From the NCBI GenBank assembly GCA_025345505.1, contig JANVCC010000130.1:9882641-9946640 (forward strand): DNA of 64,000 nt, given 5' to 3'. This document shows positions 56,411-64,000 of the stretch, piece after piece (position 1 is the stretch's first letter; each line of letters begins with the position of its first letter). The notes beneath the pieces are model-generated. The model searched no databases and had not been told where the DNA came from. It was given only the letters and a program-made list of their open reading frames with translations. The stretch is from Todiramphus chloris collaris. Its lineage: Eukaryota > Chordata > Aves > Coraciiformes > Alcedinidae. Position numbers and translations under genes: made by a program.

Positions 56411-59400
56411 GATCAGAGGTATGGAGCTACTGGCCTCGAGACTCCTGACCTAGATCTGGATTAGAAAATTTCAGGAGGAAGAGGTCCTTTGGTAGCTGGT
56501 ACTTAGTTGGATGCAAACTTTAAATCAGGAAGATGGTTAGAAGCTGGTAGATGGAGAACTATCCTTCCGCTCTTGCCATGTTTCTTGAACTCTTTCTCAA
56601 AGCATCAAATACTGGCTACTGTCAGAAAGTACATACAGCACTAGATGGACACGGGTATTAAGCAGTTTGACAGAGCTGTGATTGCATTCTTTTGTTATCC
56701 TTCTCATGCCTGTACTGGCATCATTAGGCTGACATGAATGTGCACAGAAGAATGCGCTGTTTTGTCTTTTTCCCTGCTGAAATGTTTGCAGAGATTTGAG
56801 GCAATAAAGGCATGTATAATGTTACAGTATAGTTAAATGTAACTCAAACATAGGAAAGATTACAAATGTCTAATATCTACTCTGAAGGTGTAAAAATTAG
56901 CTCAAGCTCATTCTTTATTCTCCAGAGCCTGGAAAAAGCATAACCTATTCTAGGACAAATGTTATTTTAATCTGTTCTAGAAACGGAAACAGGACAACTA
57001 CCTTCCAACGTAATTGTCAGATAGAATTGAAACTAAAAGTATTTACTGAGAAATCTGATTTGAAATCTAATGTTTATGACCTGTGGAAGTGTCCTAAAAA
57101 TCTTTCTTCCAGAAAGCATTATTTCAAGGCAAGCTCTAAATAGAATTATAAAACACATGACTGAAAAAAAAAAATAAAAAAAATGTGTATAAGTACACAC
57201 TCATTCATTACATAAGAACTTAAGGTGTGTATTTTCTTGAGGTACATGTCAGCAAAAAGTTGGTGCTACAAAATTTCTATCTGAACACTGGGAAATAAAA
57301 GGTACCAAACTTAATACATGGCTAATTTGATACAGCTTGGTAATTTTTCTGCTTTATACTTAGCATTGATAAACTGAGCCATTCAATATCTAAATCTCTT
57401 GAATATGGATTAGGTAAAAAGATCTCTTTTTTAAAAGCAGCGCAAAGACCACAGTTCTGCAAATGGCTTTATTCTTGTCAGCTACTGTACCTACACAGAA
57501 ACCCAGCAACAAAATATCACGTAGAAATACTTGCAGGATAAAGTCTTTGCTCCGTTGACAATATACTTTTTTTAAGAATTAAGATTAAATTAAAATCTAT
57601 CCAGATAATGGATGTTGTTTGCAACTGATATAATTCCTTGAGGCCTAAAAGACCCATGTTGTTGTGGCATCCATAAAAGCTTTTGCATATTTGGAAAAAT
57701 TTTTATGGGAACAGGCAGTTACTCCTTCTTCTGCATTGCCCCTTTTATTCATTTCTCTAAGTGGGAATGGCACATTAATAGAAAAGTCCACATAAGACTG
57801 TTTACAGCTGTGGTTGGATGAGGACAATGACATAAAGTTAAATAGGAACAGACATTCTGAAAAATACTATTTTCAACAATGTAAAATGTATTGTGTTAGG
57901 AAAAAAAAAAAAAAGATAAAGTCTTCTCAGTATTTTATTGTGTTGCTACAGTGCATGCCATTATGCAAAAGGACAATGATTTCTCCAGCCATCATTAACA
58001 TTTTATTTTTCAAGTACAAATAATCACTTTTCCTGTGGTCATTAATATTTTAACATTATAAATGTTTATTAGAACAGTCAAAACCCATGTTTTCTGCTGC
58101 TGAAAAAGCATGCAGACCAAATTAGTCCTGGTCAAAGAGTGTAAAACCACTCCTAAGAAGATTAATTTGCTCTCACAGTGCTTATAATCATGAACCTTTT
58201 TGTATATGACTTTTACAGCAAACTTACTTTTTGGCAGAAATATATAAAACACTGAACTTTAAGTGACCACTAGAGAACATTTGTGGAAAACAAAGTGTGA
58301 ATTTATAAGCATAAATATTCTATTCCCATCTCAGTTAATCAGGATATGAAGCTTACCATTTGATCTGAATACACAGTTTAAATCAACCAACACAGCACAA
58401 ATTTCAGCTTTCAAATACCTGTAATAAACCTCCTCTGCATAGTTTATGGACCAAGAAATACTGATGAGAATTTTTAAGATTCCTGAAGTATATAGATTTT
58501 GGGTTGTTTTGTCACTGCCTGTATTACAAATAGGACAGCACAACAGGAATGCCCCACAGGGTGAAATCATTGGTGCTGAGAGCCTAATACCCACATGACA
58601 TTTTTCATGAGGTTTAAGCTGGACCCCTGATGAATGAATGACTAATGAGTACTCATCAGTGTCTGGACTATGTTAAGCACATTCCTGGATCCCTTCTTCC
58701 AGGTTCATTTCTTTGGAAAGGAATCCAATTCATATATCTGAGACCACCCCTAAATGCAAACCAAAGCAGAGAAAAAGGAGCAGGGCTGTAGGTGTACCTT
58801 ATGTGGGCATTGCTTGTTGTCAGAATTTATAATGTATGCTATGGAAAACAGAACCACACTCAATGTTCCTGAAGTGTATTTAATTTCTGAAGTGGTCGTA
58901 AATGTCACTGTGGGAGTCTAAAATACTAACTTGTACATAAAATACTGTACACATATTACATATTCCAAAGAGCATAACCATGTGTATGTATTTTTTCCCA
59001 GGTCACAGTCTTCTTCAAACATAACATATACATTTATAAACCACATTTAAATAACTTTGTGCTAAAGATTTTTTTCCCCCCATAATGCTAGAACGTATAC
59101 TAGATTCCTTTTCTGAGAAAAGGTGTGTTACTTTAATTTCACAATATGTACTTTTCTGACATGGAGATAAACTTTCTTCTAGAAAGATCTTTAAAGTCAA
59201 TGTCTAAATCACCAGGGCTACACATTTCATAAAATAAAAAACTTGAATTATGTCACACACTGATACAGGACTGGCTCAACTTTTAAAGTTAGCTGTATGG
59301 TAAGTCCGATTTCCAGCACCTCACTTCTACAGAAGGAGCTTCAAGATTCTGGTGCCAGTTTAGCTCAGAAATAAAATGAGTTTGCAATTTTCCTGCTGAT

Positions 59401-60098
59401 ACCTAGTGGTTAGTCTCAAAGAACTGGTGCTTGGTTCTGGATGATTACCAGTGCTAGTTTAATAGAAACTTATCAGTGGCACAGCAGGAGTAGTGCCATA
59501 TTAGTGAGGTGCATTACATGGCAAAATATATTCATAACATATATAGCTAAAGTCGGTACTTCTAGTCATTGAGTCTCAAAAATAGTATGCTAACAATTCA
59601 CTTTAGCACAGCCATTTTTCAAGAAGTCATGCCCAGTAAAGTATTAGCATGCAGAGGGAATTCCCTTTTCCTCCAGCAGATCAAATTTGAATCACACTTT
59701 GGAAGAAGTGTAAGAAAAATTACTGTCTTTATGTATCCCTTCTGCAGATTACACGATAGCTGCTTTAGCATTCCACAAGGATAGAAGATTTATTACAAGG
59801 TACTGAATTAGCATTTGAAGAAATAATTCAAAGTCTGTGAGTGATGTTTCTTTCTATATAGATGCAGACAGACACACATGCCCTATTTTCTAGATTTCAT
59901 CCAGACATAATAGATGATAAACGTCAATCCCCATGGAAGCATGGGAGCCCTTCCTGAACAAAAACTAACTCAGCAATATGTTCATGGAACATTTTTGTGT
60001 GTACAAAGGTTGTGGGCTCAGGTTAGTAAATTTTAATTCAGAAAGCATATGTTTTATCAACCACAGATACATATTGAGAGTTCAGCTATTTGTATGAT

Positions 60099-60117
60099 AA
60101 AATAATAATAATAATAA
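60099..60117. repeat. (AAT)n microsatellite
   Basis: About six uninterrupted AAT units, likely variable in length. Confidence 0.9.
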
Positions 60118-63100
60118 AAAGCAACACCATAGGTTCTCCTTTCTATTTATAGAACAAAATGAAGCTCTCACATAACAACTGTATGAAAGACATCAAAAGT
60201 TTTTATTCCTTTAATTTTTTGTTTCATATCCCCTTGGAAATGTCTTCTAAGTGACAAAGGTTGATCCTTTTCTTGAATGTTATTTAAAATATTAGCATTT
60301 TTATAAAAGCTCATTTGAATCTGTGGTATTTCTTTGTGAAGTGTAACACAATCAAATTGCTTATCCAGATGCGCATTGCATTATTTTTTTTAATAATGGT
60401 GTGATAGCTTCATTCGTTAAAGTTATACTGGTATAAAAGCTAGATGAAAACAGTGAGGAACCATGACCCTATTCTCTTTATTAACATATCAGGTTTTGCT
60501 GGAAATAAGGATTGAATGTTTTCTACTTTGCATATTTAAAATAATCTGTACCAAAAAAGGGAATAATTCTATTGCCAAGACCTATACACACTATTCATTA
60601 TGTCTGGAAAGAGACGACAGGCTTAGTTCATTAAAAAGTTGTTAAATTTTTTATTAGACCCTGGCTAGTTAATCTATAAAAATGAACAAACCTCTTTTTC
60701 TCAAAGTTTAATAGCTTGCTTATATCATGCTGTGAAATACGTAAGTATGTGCACAAGAGATAGCTCAAGTTTTGAAAAGTTTTATATTTTCATACAGCTG
60801 CTCATCATATGAAACAGATGTAAATATATAGCAGTCTTGTTTAAGACACAGAACTGTTTTCAACGAATATCTTTCATTATGTTTAGTGTCTTTTATACAT
60901 TACTTTGATCTATGATTTGTTCTGAGTGCCCTCTACTGAAAAGTAAGATGAAGTGATTAATTATTTAGAACCCAAAGATATAATGCCTGCAAAACACATT
61001 AGACAGTTACTCATTAAAAGATATATGTATTGATATGTGAAAGGCTTTAGAACAAATTTACTGTTTCAAAGAAAAGTGCATTATGCACATGCATACATAT
61101 ATACTGAAAAATGGTGTTTGTTTCTTCTGCTTCTGATTTTCTGAATTTTTTTTTTATCATCTAAAATCAGATAACAGCAGAAATCCAGTGCATTATTTGA
61201 GCAAACATCTCTTAAGAGCTTGCTTCAAAACCTCTGGAAGTCAATAAGATTCTTCTCATTAGTTCAAGTGGCTCTGGGTTGAACCTAGGTTGGTGTAATT
61301 AATCAGTCAGACAGACAACTTCGGGACTATTCTGCTGCTATAGGACAATAATAAACTAGAGAAAGCCAAAACAGCACCTGGTTGAAATTGCTACTGAGAA
61401 ACCAATTACAGGTGCATATATGTATATGTATATATATAAAAAATATGCATATACCTTTCTCTACGGTACTTAAAATCAGATGTTCATCTCAAATGCTAAT
61501 TGGCAGCAAGCTTGCCATTAACTATGAACCATCATGATTCTACTCAACAGATACTAAACAAAATTCATACTTCAAAGTGCTGTATTGCTGTATTTTTATA
61601 AGTGTTGAATGCACCATTGTGTAAAGTATTTTAATCTGTTTGTTTTGGTTTGGTTTTTTTTCAAATGCTCCAAAACTGTAGGCATATACACTGTTTTATT
61701 GGGATAGTACAGATGTGAATTCCCAGTCTGTTTTTCAAAGGAACCAAGTCATCTCTGAAATGGTCTAACATTGCTCCCAGACACAGGACATACAGGTTTT
61801 TGCTTGAGATGATTGATAAAGCCAGCAAATTACAATGCTTCCTCAAGCATACTGTTTACTGAGTGTGGGTAAGAATGCAAGTTATCTGGTACTGCCAGCT
61901 GAAATGAATGAGCTAGACATCCTCTGTCAAGAGAATGTAACCCTAAACTCTTTCCATCATACTGTAATAAGTACATGTCACCAGCTCTTGAATCAAAACT
62001 GTATGCCTCTGAAATTTATCAGCCAACATCACTAATTCTTTCTCTACTCAACACACTGATCACTAGTATATTGGTGTCAATCTCAGTCTCCTGTTCTAGC
62101 TTGCTTTTCTACTCTAGTTCTTGTCTTATAATTACCTTTTAAGCAAAATTTACTGCTTATTTGGGTGTTTTGGGATTTTTTACTAGTGAGAGCAGGCATA
62201 AATTTATGCATTCAATTATCTTTTATTTCCCTAGTTTACCTACCTTTTCATTGATTCTCTTTTCAAATGTTTATCCTTAGTCCCCCTAAAGAACCTCTTC
62301 TGGTTAGTAATTCTCAACACTCACGTAGCTGACTGACTTCAACTCATGTTCATGGCAGACTTTCTTCTATTTTACACTTTATTTTCATTAGATTTGTTCA
62401 CCAAATATCACATAAATATTGTGTACTGCAAGTTTTTCTAAATGTTTTATAACATATTCATTAGATGTCAGGCTCCATTACACCTGCCTGATGATTTTTC
62501 TATGAAAACCACTTTCAGTTCATGATTTTTACCATGACTTCCACAAGAAATACCAATATAAAATTAGTTCACTAGTTCCCAGTCTTAGTGTCCTCTCTGA
62601 TGTGCTCAGATTACCTTCCTATTTAGGAATTCTATAATGTTATCTCATTTATGATGTGGAAAAGGTTTCTACAAAGATAATTACTATTTAGTTTTGCTCC
62701 TCATGAGCAAAATTTGTAACATATATACGAGTCTGCAAATCTGCAAACACATACATTTCTTTTACACTTTTATTAAGGCTGTTCCAACCCAGCCTATTAC
62801 AGCCTGTTCTTTGAACAGACTTATCAATTCTTAGAGGGCACATCTATACACATTCTAAGTAATTCCACACACCCGCACAGAAATACCAGCTCAATATGTA
62901 TGTGGGTCAGTATGTTTGTGGGTCAGAGTCTCATCTTCAGTCCAAACTCCACTGTTATTCAGGCAGCTTATCAGGCTAAGGAATTTCTGGTTCTTCCTAA
63001 TCGCTCTAACACACAGCCATACAACACCAAGAATATGTGGGTTCAGGGAAAAGAAAAGACTCCCAAAGAAGGTAGTTCCACTTAGCGAACAAGGGCTGTA

Positions 63101-63186
63101 ATGACAAGATTATTATATAAAGAGTGGGCTCTCTACACATCTCAGTGCTGCCAGCTGCAGCAACACATGGGCCCATGCATATTCAC

Positions 63187-63520
63187 AGATTCACTGATTC
63201 ACAGAATTGTTGGAGTTGAAAGGGACCTCTAGAGATCATCTAGTCCAACCCCCCCACCAAAGCAGGTTTATCTAGAGCATATTATACAGGACTGCATCCA
63301 GGCAGATTTGGCATAGCTCCAGAGAAGGAGATTCCATAACCCCCCTGGACAGCCTGTGCCAGTGCTTCATCACTGTCACAGTAAAGAAGTTTTTTCCTTA
63401 TGTTTAGATGGAACCTCCTCTGTTCCATCTTGTGCCCATTGCTCCTTGTCCTGTCACTGGGTACCACTGAAGAGGCTGGCTCCATCCTCCTTGCACTGAC
63501 CCTTTACCATGGGTGATGTT
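63187..63520 (-). mobile_element. CR1 LINE, 3' portion
   Basis: The antisense CR1 3' end is clear: GATTCACAGAATTGTTGGAG, TTGAAAGGGACCTCTAGAGA, TCATCTAGTCCAACCCCCCC. The body passes through CCAGAGAAGGAGATTCCATA and TTGCTCCTTGTCCTGTCACT and fades near 63500-63520. A 67-codon antisense frame (63282-63485) includes the ORF2 tail with MEQRRFHLNIRKKLL. The subfamily wording differs from the copies at 9.9 and 43.9 kb. Confidence 0.95.
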
Positions 63521-64000
63521 CATCAGTGAACAAATCCAAGTACACACATGAGAATAGACTCTGTGAGGAGCTGGGAGGCTAGTGAAAGGGGAATCGCTTT
63601 CCCCAGAACCTCTTGGTTCTACAGTTTCAACATTTTTCTACAGGTGCCATTGTCTTAGAAGACTGAAATTCTAAAGCACTGCATCAGACTTATTGTCCTG
63701 TGCTGGCATTCATGTCCCTGTCTGAGTGGGCCATCCCTTCACAGTCATTGGAGAAGAATCAGTATGCTGAGTGACAAATTTATCTCATCTTAACAAGTAA
63801 GAGGGCTCAGATAAATCACTGTACAGTACCCACTCTTGTCCATAAGCTATAAACGGATGACAGCTGAGATACATGAATCAACAGTGTACATATTTAAATG
63901 TAGATTAGATTAATCTTATCCATAAATTCTTCTACATTCATCTTTCATAGACTTAGGTCTCTAGCACTCGTGAGATGTGATTTATAGTTGATCTTTAGCT
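63521..64000. other. Unique non-coding DNA at the window edge
   Basis: No gene or repeat recognised in the last 480 bases. Confidence 0.5.

Larger units (their letters stand above)
56074..63186. other. Unique AT-rich non-coding DNA
   Basis: About 7 kb without a recognised gene or repeat family. Simple repeats are a T26 tract followed closely by a C10 run (56371-56410), an A-rich run near 57166-57184, an A15 at about 57900, an AAT repeat (60099-60117) and a TA-rich stretch (61414-61455). Open frames do not exceed about 90 codons and carry no family signature. Confidence 0.55.

Overview
The window looks like about 64 kb of nuclear DNA from a bird. Several copies of the avian CR1 retroposon carry the typical 3' end (a TCATAGAATC-type tail followed by GGTTGGAAGGGACC, read on the antisense strand). 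There are also four solo-LTR-like sequences of bird endogenous retroviruses, two of which resemble LTR families that I recall as common in Neoaves. Two MIR-like SINEs and an older CR1 relic fit an amniote background. The DNA is AT-rich overall, with frequent homopolymer tracts and no sign of bacterial or viral gene packing.

I recognise no host protein-coding exon, no tRNA, no rRNA and no CRISPR array. Open frames are short, often start at non-ATG codons, and are unrelated to one another. The only frames I can assign are decayed CR1 ORF2 (reverse transcriptase) fragments. The window is therefore most likely intergenic, or the inside of a very long intron; the sequence alone does not decide which.

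Layout. 1-6.8 kb: mostly unique AT-rich DNA with two unexplained GC-richer blocks (about 3.6-4.2 and 4.43-4.84 kb) separated by a TA-rich stretch. 6.8-7.2 kb: LTR-like element. 8.6 kb: MIR. 9.86-12.1 kb: two CR1 copies in opposite orientation, the second with a large internal deletion. 12.7-13.0 kb: a CCAAT/TATA/AATAAA module of unknown origin. 13-43 kb: long unique stretch with an old CR1 relic (18.1 kb), an A/C-only low-complexity tract (21.6-21.9 kb), GC-richer patches near 28 and 29 kb, a second MIR (30.5 kb) and a CR1 scrap (36.6 kb). 43.4-45.7 kb: repeat cluster made of a complete solo LTR with a 6-bp target duplication, a CR1 on the minus strand, and a 1-kb CR1 on the plus strand carrying a decayed RT. 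50.3-50.9 kb: CR1 with an intact 3' end. 52.6-56.1 kb: two solo LTRs in the same orientation that share one end but have different target duplications. 63.2-63.5 kb: a final CR1.

No genes act together here. The functional signals that can be read are LTR promoters (CCAAT, TATA and CRE sites, poly(A) signals) and some isolated motif-like sequences listed as findings. I found no convincing new multi-gene system.
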